A program made the translations under genes and the position numbers. A DNA stretch of 5,260 bases, from positions 1-5,260 of the forward strand of contig CAYLVY010000194.1 in NCBI GenBank assembly GCA_964387205.1, written 5' to 3'. This document shows, piece after piece, positions 1-5,260 of the stretch (its first letter is position 1; each line of letters opens with the position of its first letter). The notes beneath the pieces were generated by a model. The model had not been told where the DNA came from. It saw only the letters and a program-made list of their open reading frames with translations, and searched no databases. Source of the DNA: CAIVAT01 sp964387205. GTDB taxonomy: Bacteria > Bacteroidota > Bacteroidia > Bacteroidales > FEN-979.

Positions 1-1143
1 GAAAGCCGAAGTCACAGGCGAATTATAATAATTTTCATCTGTTATTATTGCCTTCTATCGGCCTTCCTGATCAACATGAATCATGAACTCAGGACGCCAA
101 TGAATGCGATCATGGGCTTTGCTGATCAAATGCTGGAGGCAGATATCCATGACCTTCCCGGTTATGCCAGGATTATTCATCAGAGTTCCGCTCAATTGCT
201 CTCTGTGATTGAAGATGTCGTATATCTCTCCAAACTTCAGAGTGAGAAGATACAGACGGAACCTGGCGTGTTCAGCCCGTCCGGAACCATACGTGACCTG
301 GTCAGGATGTTTGATGTGCCCGGTCATACCAAAGGGCTGGAAATAAAAGCGGTGATCCCGCCAGCGGATCAGTCACTTTCTGTGGTTTCGGATGAGCCGA
401 AGATCAGGCATATCATTTCGCTTTTTCTTTCCAATGCCATGAAATATACCAGTGAGGGCCATATCATGGCAGGCTTCCGCATCAGCCATAATGAGATCGA
501 ATTTTTTGTCCAGGATACCGGTATGGGGATCCCGGAGAAAGAGCAGAAACTGATATTCGAAAATTTCTACCGGGGTGAAGCGGCCATTGCAGAAGCGATC
601 GGGGGTTCCGGCTTGGGCCTGAACATCGCCCGGGAACTCGTCAGGATCCTCGGAGGACGGATTACCCTCAAATCACAGGCCGGCAAAGGCAGTTGCTTCT
701 CTTTCTTTCTCCCGCTCACTGAGGCAGGGACACTCCCGGACAAACCGGTCAGGGAAATCACCCGTTTACCGGGTTGGCCTGGATCGAGAATACTGATTGC
801 CGAAGATGAACCCGACAATTTCCTCCTGCTGGAGGTCATGCTCAGGAAAAAGGTGCACACCATCGAAAGGGCACTGAATGGCAAAGAAGCCCTGGAAAAA
901 GTCGTGAAAAACCATTACGACCTGATCCTGATGGATCTGAAGATGCCAGTTATGGGAGGTATTGAAGCCGTGATGAAGATCCGGCAGGTTCACGCCGACA
1001 TTCCGGTTATTGCCCAGACAGCCCATTCTGAACCTGCAGAGCTGCAGAATGCATTGAATGCAGGTTGCAATGATTACATTATCAAGCCAATCCGTAAAGA
1101 GCACCTGTTTCAGGTGCTCAATAAATATCTCTCCGGTAACTAA
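1..1143 (+). CDS. Hybrid sensor histidine kinase/response regulator, 5'-partial
   Basis: C-terminal part of a two-component hybrid kinase that autophosphorylates on His and passes phosphate to its own receiver. Counting from the in-frame ATG at 76: H-box NHELRTPMN with phospho-acceptor His3 (DHp domain ~1-60); N-box with Asn120 (SNAMKYT); G1 DTGMGIP at 147-153; F-box-like IFENFYRG at 160-167; G2 GGSGLGL at 176-182; HATPase ends ~214. A receiver follows at ~238-352 with acidic pair Glu243/Asp244, phospho-acceptor Asp287 (LILMDLKMP), Thr315 and Lys337 (IIKP). All catalytic residues are present. The frame is open to base 1, and the codons just before 76 read SAFLIN, the usual continuation of an H-box helix, so ATG 76 is internal and not a true start. 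Sensor and any membrane segments lie outside the window. The reading before SAFLIN (bases ~13-57) is hydrophobic and atypical, so a frameshift or insertion there is possible. No DNA-binding output domain follows the receiver. The stop overlaps that of the convergent exporter gene. Confidence 0.93.
   Translation, partial: ESRSHRRIIIIFICYYCLLSAFLINMNHELRTPMNAIMGFADQMLEADIHDLPGYARIIHQSSAQLLSVIEDVVYLSKLQSEKIQTEPGVFSPSGTIRDLVRMFDVPGHTKGLEIKAVIPPADQSLSVVSDEPKIRHIISLFLSNAMKYTSEGHIMAGFRISHNEIEFFVQDTGMGIPEKEQKLIFENFYRGEAAIAEAIGGSGLGLNIARELVRILGGRITLKSQAGKGSCFSFFLPLTEAGTLPDKPVREITRLPGWPGSRILIAEDEPDNFLLLEVMLRKKVHTIERALNGKEALEKVVKNHYDLILMDLKMPVMGGIEAVMKIRQVHADIPVIAQTAHSEPAELQNALNAGCNDYIIKPIRKEHLFQVLNKYLSGN
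21..50. other. AT-rich inverted repeat before the kinase H-box
   Basis: Thirty bases with only four G/C, in contrast to the balanced kinase coding sequence after it. They contain a perfect 7-bp inverted repeat, ATAATAA (25-31) and TTATTAT (42-48), around a 10-base loop. The same stretch also holds a chance-level TATAAT (24-29) and a 7/8 match to the Bacteroidota -7 box, TAATTTTC (29-36). Its function is unknown. It may be an insertion in the kinase gene, a small intergenic hairpin, or a sequencing or assembly fault near the edge. Confidence 0.4.
1099..1119 (-). terminator. Candidate terminator hairpin for the cation exporter, inside the kinase gene
   Basis: Perfect 9-bp inverted repeat GAGCACCTG / CAGGTGCTC with a 3-base loop, starting 21 bases past the exporter's stop when read on the - strand. 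On that strand it is followed by TTTACGG, a short U-tract only, so intrinsic termination would be weak or need help. The repeat also encodes receiver residues around Glu-His-Leu-Phe-Gln-Val-Leu of the kinase, so part of the symmetry could be coincidental to coding. Confidence 0.45.
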
Positions 1144-2081
1144 ACAGCTCCTTTGTTCTTGATCAGATCCTGATCCTTGCAGTTTTGGTACTCTATCTGC
1201 AGGGTGGTATGGCCGATGCTGAAATTTTCCTTCAGCAATGCCGCGATGGTGGTGACCAGTTGGCCTGATTCGTGCAGGTCCATATTTCGGTCGGTTTCCA
1301 CATGCGCTTCAAAATGAACCTGGTGATCGAGCAGTTGCCAGCAATGTACGTGGTGAATATTAAGGATGCCGGGAATTTTCTCAATGGCCCGCCGGATCTC
1401 TTCCAGGTCGATATGCGAAGGCGAACCCTGCATCAGGATATCGGTGCTTTCCTTCAGAATTTGCCACGCCTGGCGGATGATCACGAGACTTATCAACAGG
1501 GTGATAAGGGGATCGATCCATAAAAGTTCCGTATACCGGATTATCATGGCGCCCGCGACAACTGCAACGGAGGAGAGTGTGTCGCCCAGCAAGTGGACAT
1601 ACGCTGCTTTGACGTTCAGGCTGTGCTTTGAATCCCGGTGCAGAAAGACCATGGAGAGCAGGTTGGCCGCTAGTCCGATGAGGGCGACCATAAGCATGAG
1701 ACCGGATCTGACCGGTTCGGGGGTTATAAACCGGACAACAGATTCGTAGATCAGGTAGATAGATACAGCGGTGAGCACGGATGCGTTCACAAATGCGGAT
1801 AGAATCTCAAATCGCTGGTATCCGAAAGTTTTTCGGCGGTCGGGACGGCGTTTTCCTACTTTATGTGCAATCCATGCCAGCATCAGCGCCAGGGTATCGC
1901 TGAGGTTGTGAATGGCATCGGAAATCAGTGCCAGGCTGTTGGAGAGAATTCCCCCGATGATCTCCACGAGGGTGATCAGGCCATTAAGCACGACGGAGGC
2001 AATGAGCCTGCCGGAAGCATCAGGGACGGAGGATCCGGATGGGGACTTTTCCTGACGTAAATGTTGGCCATGCTGGTGCAT
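1140..2081 (-). CDS. Cation diffusion facilitator (CDF) family zinc/divalent metal exporter
   Basis: Inner-membrane antiporter that moves Zn2+ (possibly Cd2+ or Co2+) out of the cytoplasm in exchange for protons; closest to the CzcD/ZitB type. 313 residues, normal length for the family. Six membrane segments are visible at about 27-45, 48-71, 96-117, 127-147, 158-181 and 186-207. The transport-site motifs are intact: His58-x3-Asp62 in TM2 (SDAIHNLSD) and His163-x3-Asp167 in TM5 (VHLLGD). This His-Asp/His-Asp pattern is the one known for zinc-type CDFs. KTFGYQRFEIL (84-94) is the usual loop before TM3, and WIDPL (188-192) precedes TM6. The cytoplasmic metal-binding domain (~219-299) has HHVHCWQL and FEAHV. 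The N-terminus has only a small His-containing stretch (MHQHGQH), not the long His-rich loop of ZitB-like proteins. ATG 2081 is the first in-frame start; no SD is seen. It stands alone: convergent with the kinase (stops overlap), divergent from the surface protein gene. Confidence 0.95.
   Translation of the reverse strand: MHQHGQHLRQEKSPSGSSVPDASGRLIASVVLNGLITLVEIIGGILSNSLALISDAIHNLSDTLALMLAWIAHKVGKRRPDRRKTFGYQRFEILSAFVNASVLTAVSIYLIYESVVRFITPEPVRSGLMLMVALIGLAANLLSMVFLHRDSKHSLNVKAAYVHLLGDTLSSVAVVAGAMIIRYTELLWIDPLITLLISLVIIRQAWQILKESTDILMQGSPSHIDLEEIRRAIEKIPGILNIHHVHCWQLLDHQVHFEAHVETDRNMDLHESGQLVTTIAALLKENFSIGHTTLQIEYQNCKDQDLIKNKGAV
1161..1175 (+). terminator. Weak hairpin after the kinase stop, inside the exporter gene
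   Basis: GATCAG-ATC-CTGATC forms a perfect 6-bp stem with a 3-base loop, beginning 18 bases after the kinase stop codon. A short TTTT comes a few bases further on (1183-1186), not directly after the stem. It lies in the 3' coding end of the convergent exporter. It mirrors the hairpin at 1099-1119 but is clearly weaker and may be chance. Confidence 0.22.
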
Positions 2082-2147
2082 TCATGGAAACTTTCACGCA
2101 AATTTCACTTTTTTCACCATAATGGGGAATAAAAACCGTATCCATGA

Positions 2148-2178
2148 TTGAATATTTTTTCAGCTTTGCTTATCTTTG
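2148..2178 (+). promoter_or_regulatory. Bacteroidota-type promoter for the surface repeat protein
   Basis: TTG at 2148-2150 (-33 element) and TATCTTTG at 2171-2178 (perfect match to the -7 consensus TAnnTTTG) are separated by 20 bases, the spacing known for Bacteroidota primary sigma promoters. Transcription should begin a few bases after 2178, giving a very short A-rich leader of roughly ten bases before ATG 2194. No SD is present in that leader, as is common in this phylum. Confidence 0.72.
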
Positions 2179-2193
2179 TCAAAATCAAACACT

Positions 2194-4359
2194 ATGAAAA
2201 AGGTATTTCTGCTGCTATTGGCTTTGGGATTAGCCACTGGTACCTTCTCCAATCCTCAGGCCGGTATGCCTGTCATGTTGGTTCAGCCTAACGGAGGAGA
2301 ACAATGGGTCAAAGGTTGTCCCTCCTCCATTCAATGGATCAGTGTGGCAACCAATGCCGCCCCGTTCCGGATCGAACTTTTCCGTGAAAACCAGTTTTAT
2401 CTGGTGATATGCCCTCAGACACCGCCGGGACTTACCAGCTTCGTCTGGGTTCCACCCAATAACCTGATTCCCGGAAGCAATTACAAGGTCAAAATATCAT
2501 CCATCGCTTCACCTGTCATTGCGGATGTCAGTGATTCATCATTCACAATTTCAGGGGGATTTATCCATATTTCAAGCCCAAACGGAGGGGAGAACCTGAT
2601 AAAAGGCGTGACATGGCCCATTCAGTGGGATGATAACCTCTGTAAGCCGGTCCGTATTGAGTTATGGAAAGGCGGGGTTTTCCATTCCATTGTTGCCCCG
2701 TCTGTACCCTCAACAGGCCAGTTTTCCTGGACGGTGCCAAACGTCAACACTATCGTTCCCGGCAATGATTACCGGATCAGGATAACCGAAACGGGGAACT
2801 CCCCTGCTGCCACCATAGTAGCTGATTTCAGCGATTCTGTTTTTACCATTTTACCAGCCCCGGCACCTGTTCCGGTCATCCTGGTCACCCCCAACGGAGG
2901 AGAATCCTGGATCATGGGTTGTCCCGGGCAAATAACTTGGAATACTACCTCAGCGCTGACCGTGCCTGTCCGGCTTGAATTGTTCCGCAACGGCATGCCT
3001 ATGATGGTTATTCATCCCCAGGTAGCACCGGGCGTTACCACCTATACATGGATACCGCCTCACAGCATCCCTCCCGGAAACAATTACCAGATCAGGGTCT
3101 CCACCCTCACCTCTCCACCGCAGTGGGATATGAGCGATTCGACGTTCTCCATCCTGAAGGGGACGGTTACCGTGATCTCCCCCAACGGAGGGGAGAACTG
3201 GGTGAAAGGAACCAGCCATCCGATACTTTGGGATGATAACCTTTGCGATAAAGTACGCATTGAATTATGGAAAGGTAGCCAGTTCCACTCCGTTATTGCC
3301 CATTCTGTGCCCTCAACGGGTAGTTTCCTTTGGAACATCCCCGGTGTAAACAGCCTCGTTCCGGGCACCGATTACCGTGTAAAGATACTTTCCATGGCCA
3401 ATAGTACCACGGCCACCGGTATCGTTTTTGATTTCAGCGATAATCCGTTTACCATTTCGCAGGGAACCGTTCCGGGGAGCCTGACATTGCTGACGCCCAA
3501 CGGAGGCGAGACCTGGATCAAAGGATGCCCGCAACTGATCCAATGGACAGCCCCGGCTGCCAATACCGGTATGCTCCGCATCGAACTGCTGAAGAATGAC
3601 CAGTTGCATCTAATCATCCATCCACAGGTTCCTGCGTTGCAGGGTAATTTTACATGGATACCAGCCTGGAATATCCCTCCCGGTAATAATTACAAAGTAA
3701 GGATTGTCCTGTTGACAGGAATCCTTACACTTTCAGATATCAGCGATCAGCCTTTCTCCATTGCGCAGGGAACCGTCACGGTGATCTCCCCCAACGGTGG
3801 TGAAACATGGGCCAAGGGAAGTATGCATCCTGTTCTGTGGGATGATAATCTTTGCGATAATGTCAGGATCGAACTTTGGAAAGGCAATCAGTTTCATTCC
3901 CTGATCACCCCATCGGTTCCTTCCACCGGGGCATTTCAGTGGACTATTCCGCTCTCCGGCACCCTGTTACCCGCTTCCGATTACCGTGTCAGGGTGATGG
4001 CGCTGGCGCCGATGACTTCTGTCAACGCAGGGGTTTCCGATTTGAGCGACAACTATTTTACCATCACGCCGCCCGGTGGGAAGACTTCAGACCAGGATGG
4101 CCCTGCACTCATCCGGATCTACCCCAATCCCTGCAGCGACCATCTGTTCCTGGAGTTTTCATATACACCGGATGAGGTGGTCACCGTTACATTCTATGAC
4201 CGCATGGGCATCCGGGCAGGATTGACCAGGTTGGACGGGATTCGTGAAGGCGAACCTGTTGCCCTGAAAGTGGCTGATTTACCCAACGGAACATATCTGT
4301 ATACCCTCGAAGCTGATGGTTACCTGATAAGCCGCGGAAGATTTCTCGTCTACCGGTAG
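2194..4359 (+). CDS. Secreted six-domain Ig-like repeat protein with T9SS type A sorting domain
   Basis: 721 residues from ATG 2194. I prefer this start to the in-frame TTG at 2176 because the TTG lies inside the promoter -7 box, while ATG 2194 opens a classic signal peptide (MKK, then a Leu-rich core, probable cleavage near Ser19). Residues 29-625 are six Ig-like domains of about 95 residues. Each has PNGGExW-x-KG near its start, a [VLF]RIEL(F/W) strand, an (I/V)PGx(N/D)Y(K/R)(V/I)(K/R) strand and a closing SD-x2-F(T/S)I. This pattern resembles the Kre9/KNH-like Ser-Thr-rich domain (PF10342) seen in many bacterial surface proteins. A Gly/Asp linker follows, then a C-terminal sorting domain (640-721; IYPNP...GTYLY...GRFLVYR) that directs export by T9SS and surface attachment or release. 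No catalytic domain is seen, so an adhesive, structural or glycan-binding role is inferred only. It is flanked by a divergent exporter gene and, downstream, by a hairpin cluster that probably ends its transcript. Confidence 0.92.
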   Translation: MKKVFLLLLALGLATGTFSNPQAGMPVMLVQPNGGEQWVKGCPSSIQWISVATNAAPFRIELFRENQFYLVICPQTPPGLTSFVWVPPNNLIPGSNYKVKISSIASPVIADVSDSSFTISGGFIHISSPNGGENLIKGVTWPIQWDDNLCKPVRIELWKGGVFHSIVAPSVPSTGQFSWTVPNVNTIVPGNDYRIRITETGNSPAATIVADFSDSVFTILPAPAPVPVILVTPNGGESWIMGCPGQITWNTTSALTVPVRLELFRNGMPMMVIHPQVAPGVTTYTWIPPHSIPPGNNYQIRVSTLTSPPQWDMSDSTFSILKGTVTVISPNGGENWVKGTSHPILWDDNLCDKVRIELWKGSQFHSVIAHSVPSTGSFLWNIPGVNSLVPGTDYRVKILSMANSTTATGIVFDFSDNPFTISQGTVPGSLTLLTPNGGETWIKGCPQLIQWTAPAANTGMLRIELLKNDQLHLIIHPQVPALQGNFTWIPAWNIPPGNNYKVRIVLLTGILTLSDISDQPFSIAQGTVTVISPNGGETWAKGSMHPVLWDDNLCDNVRIELWKGNQFHSLITPSVPSTGAFQWTIPLSGTLLPASDYRVRVMALAPMTSVNAGVSDLSDNYFTITPPGGKTSDQDGPALIRIYPNPCSDHLFLEFSYTPDEVVTVTFYDRMGIRAGLTRLDGIREGEPVALKVADLPNGTYLYTLEADGYLISRGRFLVYR
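2278..4068 (+). repeat. Three tandem A-B two-domain units coding Ig-like repeats
   Basis: Units: A1 2278-2559 + B1 2563-2850; A2 2875-3156 + B2 3163-3459; A3 3481-3765 + B3 3772-4068. The Asn codon of each PNGG falls at 2290, 2581, 2893, 3184, 3499 and 3793, giving steps of 97, 104, 97, 105 and 98 codons, so the A+B period is 201-202 residues. A domains carry GCPxxIxW and (C/H)PQ. B domains carry WDDNLC, ELWKG and SVPSTG. A-to-B joints are 1-2 residues, while B-to-A joints are longer (PAPAPVP-like or QGTVPGS). DNA copies have diverged at many synonymous sites, with only short exact runs such as GTGATCTCCCCCAACGG shared by B2 and B3, so the amplification is not recent. Confidence 0.9.
4111..4356 (+). 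other. T9SS type A C-terminal sorting domain (within the repeat protein)
   Basis: Last ~82 residues of the repeat protein. It starts with IRIYPNPCSDHLFLEF, the usual opening of the Por-secretion-system sorting domain (TIGR04183 type). It continues with a TVTFYDRMG strand, then ADLPNGTYLYTLE, and ends in GRFLVYR, matching the usual basic K/R-x-(F/I)-x-V-x-(K/R) tail. In this family the domain is recognised at the outer membrane, often cut off, and the cargo is linked to lipopolysaccharide or released. Confidence 0.9.
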
Positions 4360-4409
4360 ACACTTAACCGGCTCCAGCCGGGGCTTACCGGTGTACCGGT
4401 GCATGCCGG
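4348..4409. terminator. Row of CCGG-based hairpins after the surface protein gene
   Basis: Three consecutive 14-base inverted repeats, each able to form a 5-bp stem and 4-base loop: GTCTACCGGTAGAC (4348-4361, a perfect palindrome that includes the TAG stop), CCGGCTCCAGCCGG (4368-4381) and ACCGGTGTACCGGT (4387-4400). A fourth, CCGGTGCATGCCGG (4396-4409, 4-bp stem), overlaps the third. No T-run follows, so it is not a standard intrinsic terminator. It could be a transcript 3'-end stabiliser, a REP-like element or a protein site. Confidence 0.45.
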
Positions 4410-4444
4410 AATTGCCTTTACCTGTTTGTAACCTGGTTCCTTTC

Positions 4445-4472
4445 AGGAGGGGAAATGAATTTTTATGTGTAA
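4445..4472 (+). promoter_or_regulatory. Strong SD with five-codon mini-ORF upstream of the KamA-family gene
   Basis: AGGAGG (4445-4450) sits four bases before ATG 4455, which opens a mini-ORF MNFYV ending at TAA 4470-4472. The ATGAATTT at 4455 is repeated exactly at the start of the next gene (4488), 33 bases and therefore 11 codons downstream in the same frame, closed off by TAA at 4470 and 4479. A second mini-ORF, MCNLNN (4465-4485), ends three bases before ATG 4488. This could be a regulatory leader, or chance in an AT-rich spacer. Confidence 0.25.
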
Positions 4473-4487
4473 TCTAAATAATTGATA

Positions 4488-5260
4488 ATGAATTTAAAAG
4501 AATTGCTTTATTTTTCAACGGAGGATTTAAGGGAAATACTTTGGAAAGAGGTTCCGGCGGTGGGCGAGCTCCTGGCCGGTTGTCCCGATATCTATACGGC
4601 AAGGGAGAGATTGTTTGCCTATCTTAATGATCTGGAACGCAGTTTTTATAATGTCCTTTCGGAAGAGACATACAAGGAGTTGCATATTATCGACCGCAAC
4701 AATGCCAAAGAGTGTATCCGGGTACTCAGGAACATTATCCGCAGTGAAAACGAAAAACTTACAGGTTTTTCGGCGCTCAGGTTGCTTCATGATCTTTCCC
4801 GCCGTTATCTTCCGGTCTCAGAGGAGGTAAAACCCGGGTTTATTCTGGAGTTTTATCATCTTTTCAAAGGAGCGCATGGCAGGTACCGGATTCATGACCG
4901 GGTCGAACATCTCGACGAAGGGGAGGGAAATGTGGCGCAGGTCAGGTCAGCAAGGCTCGACTACTATTCCGAGATGGTCTCCGAAAGGATCAAATTGTTC
5001 AGGAAAGGCACTGATCCCGGTCAGGTTGCAAATGGTGCTGTCATACGCCAGAGAATCCTGGATTATTTTAAATCTGCCCCGGACGATTGGCATGACTATC
5101 AATGGCACCTCAGGCATATCATCAGGGATGCCGGGGTTCTCTCTGCCCTGGTCCGGCTGGAGGAGGATGAACAGGATGGCCTGGCGACCGCCAGACAACT
5201 GGGCATCCCGCTGCAGATTACACCTTACTACCTCCCCTTGTTTAACGCGGAAGGCCGGAC
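4488..5260 (+). CDS. KamA-family radical SAM protein (lysine 2,3-aminomutase-like), 3'-partial, with N-terminal extension
   Basis: 257 complete codons, running off the right edge. The last ~60 residues match the start of the lysine 2,3-aminomutase family: DDWHDYQWHL (199-208), an acidic helix LEEDEQDGL, then GIPLQITPYYLPLFN (239-253). This follows the family order W-x-D-W/Y-x-W, then E-rich helix, then TPYYLSLID. In known KamA enzymes the W-D-W motif lies about 15-20 residues from the N-terminus; here about 190 residues precede it. That extension is soluble, charged, mostly helical in appearance (ERLFAYLNDLE, RLDYYSEMVSERIKLFRKG) and I do not recognise it. Family members use PLP, S-adenosylmethionine and a [4Fe-4S] cluster to shift an amino group from C2 to C3 (lysine to beta-lysine); glutamate and arginine mutases and EpmB are relatives. 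The CxxxCxxC motif and PLP lysine would lie beyond 5260, so activity and substrate cannot be judged. ATG 4488 is chosen because an in-frame TAA at 4479 closes the frame just upstream. The leader is A/T-rich without an SD at the usual distance. Confidence 0.86.
   Translation, partial: MNLKELLYFSTEDLREILWKEVPAVGELLAGCPDIYTARERLFAYLNDLERSFYNVLSEETYKELHIIDRNNAKECIRVLRNIIRSENEKLTGFSALRLLHDLSRRYLPVSEEVKPGFILEFYHLFKGAHGRYRIHDRVEHLDEGEGNVAQVRSARLDYYSEMVSERIKLFRKGTDPGQVANGAVIRQRILDYFKSAPDDWHDYQWHLRHIIRDAGVLSALVRLEEDEQDGLATARQLGIPLQITPYYLPLFNAEGR

Noticed and set aside
24..29. TATAAT as a -10 promoter for a short kinase starting at ATG 76
   Set aside because: Bacteroidota do not use this consensus, ATG 76 falls inside the H-box helix, and the frame continues upstream with the expected SAFLIN; a TATAAT in a 13% GC stretch is easily chance.
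766..1104. Open - strand frame opposite the kinase receiver domain
   Set aside because: The + strand there encodes a receiver with all its catalytic residues; the antisense product has no recognisable motif.
2099..2106. GAAATTTG on the - strand as a -7 box for the cation exporter
   Set aside because: It matches TAnnTTTG except at the first T, but no TTG or TTTG lies 19-21 bases upstream on that strand, so it is not supportable as a promoter.
2176..2193. TTG start at 2176 for the surface protein, adding six residues
   Set aside because: The TTG overlaps the TATCTTTG promoter box and would put six polar residues before the MKK signal peptide; ATG 2194 is the better start.
2769..3617. Several overlapping open frames on the - strand and in the other + frame across the repeat gene
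   Set aside because: They recur at matching places in the repeats because the repeated DNA keeps alternative frames open; they lack recognisable domains and plausible starts, and are shadows of the surface protein.
2278..4068. Recent tandem duplication or CRISPR-like array
   Set aside because: Repeat periods are about 600 bases, copies differ at many synonymous sites, and they encode one continuous protein; this is an old domain amplification.
4527..5198. Two - strand frames and a short + frame inside the KamA-family gene
   Set aside because: The + strand frame from 4488 is open to the edge and ends in clear KamA-family motifs, so these are shadow frames.

Overview
The window looks like chromosomal DNA from a member of the Bacteroidota, roughly half GC in its coding parts. 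Three things point there: a secreted protein ending in a type IX secretion (T9SS) type A sorting domain, a promoter of the Bacteroidota TTG/TAnnTTTG type in front of that gene, and translation starts mostly set in A/T-rich leaders without Shine-Dalgarno sequences. It cannot be placed below phylum from this sequence.

Layout from left to right: (1) on the + strand, the 3' part of a hybrid histidine kinase (H-box, HATPase and receiver domain), entering from the left edge and ending at 1143. Its first ~60 bases look abnormal, with an AT-rich stretch and a possible frame disruption just before the H-box. (2) Convergent to it on the - strand, a complete CDF-family zinc/divalent cation exporter (2081-1140). 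The two stop codons overlap, and each gene has a terminator-like hairpin inside the 3' end of the other. (3) A 112-base divergent spacer with a good Bacteroidota promoter for the next gene. (4) On the + strand, a 721-residue secreted repeat protein: signal peptide, six Ig-like 'PNGGE-W' domains in strict A-B-A-B-A-B order (three copies of a two-domain unit of about 201 residues), then the T9SS sorting domain. (5) A 128-base spacer with a compact row of CCGG-based hairpins, then a mini-ORF behind a strong AGGAGG. (6) On the + strand, the 5' part of a KamA-family (lysine 2,3-aminomutase-like) radical SAM protein. It carries an N-terminal extension of about 190 residues and runs off the right edge before the iron-sulfur motif.

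The four genes do not form an obvious pathway or single operon. Kinase and exporter are convergent, exporter and surface protein are divergent, and the last two genes are co-directional but separated by a candidate termination or processing element. I see no mobile element, CRISPR array, tRNA or rRNA. No complete new system is evident. The most unusual things are the alternating didomain surface protein with one invariant cysteine per domain, the roughly 10-bp-phased CCGG hairpin cluster, the extended KamA protein and the disturbed start of the kinase.
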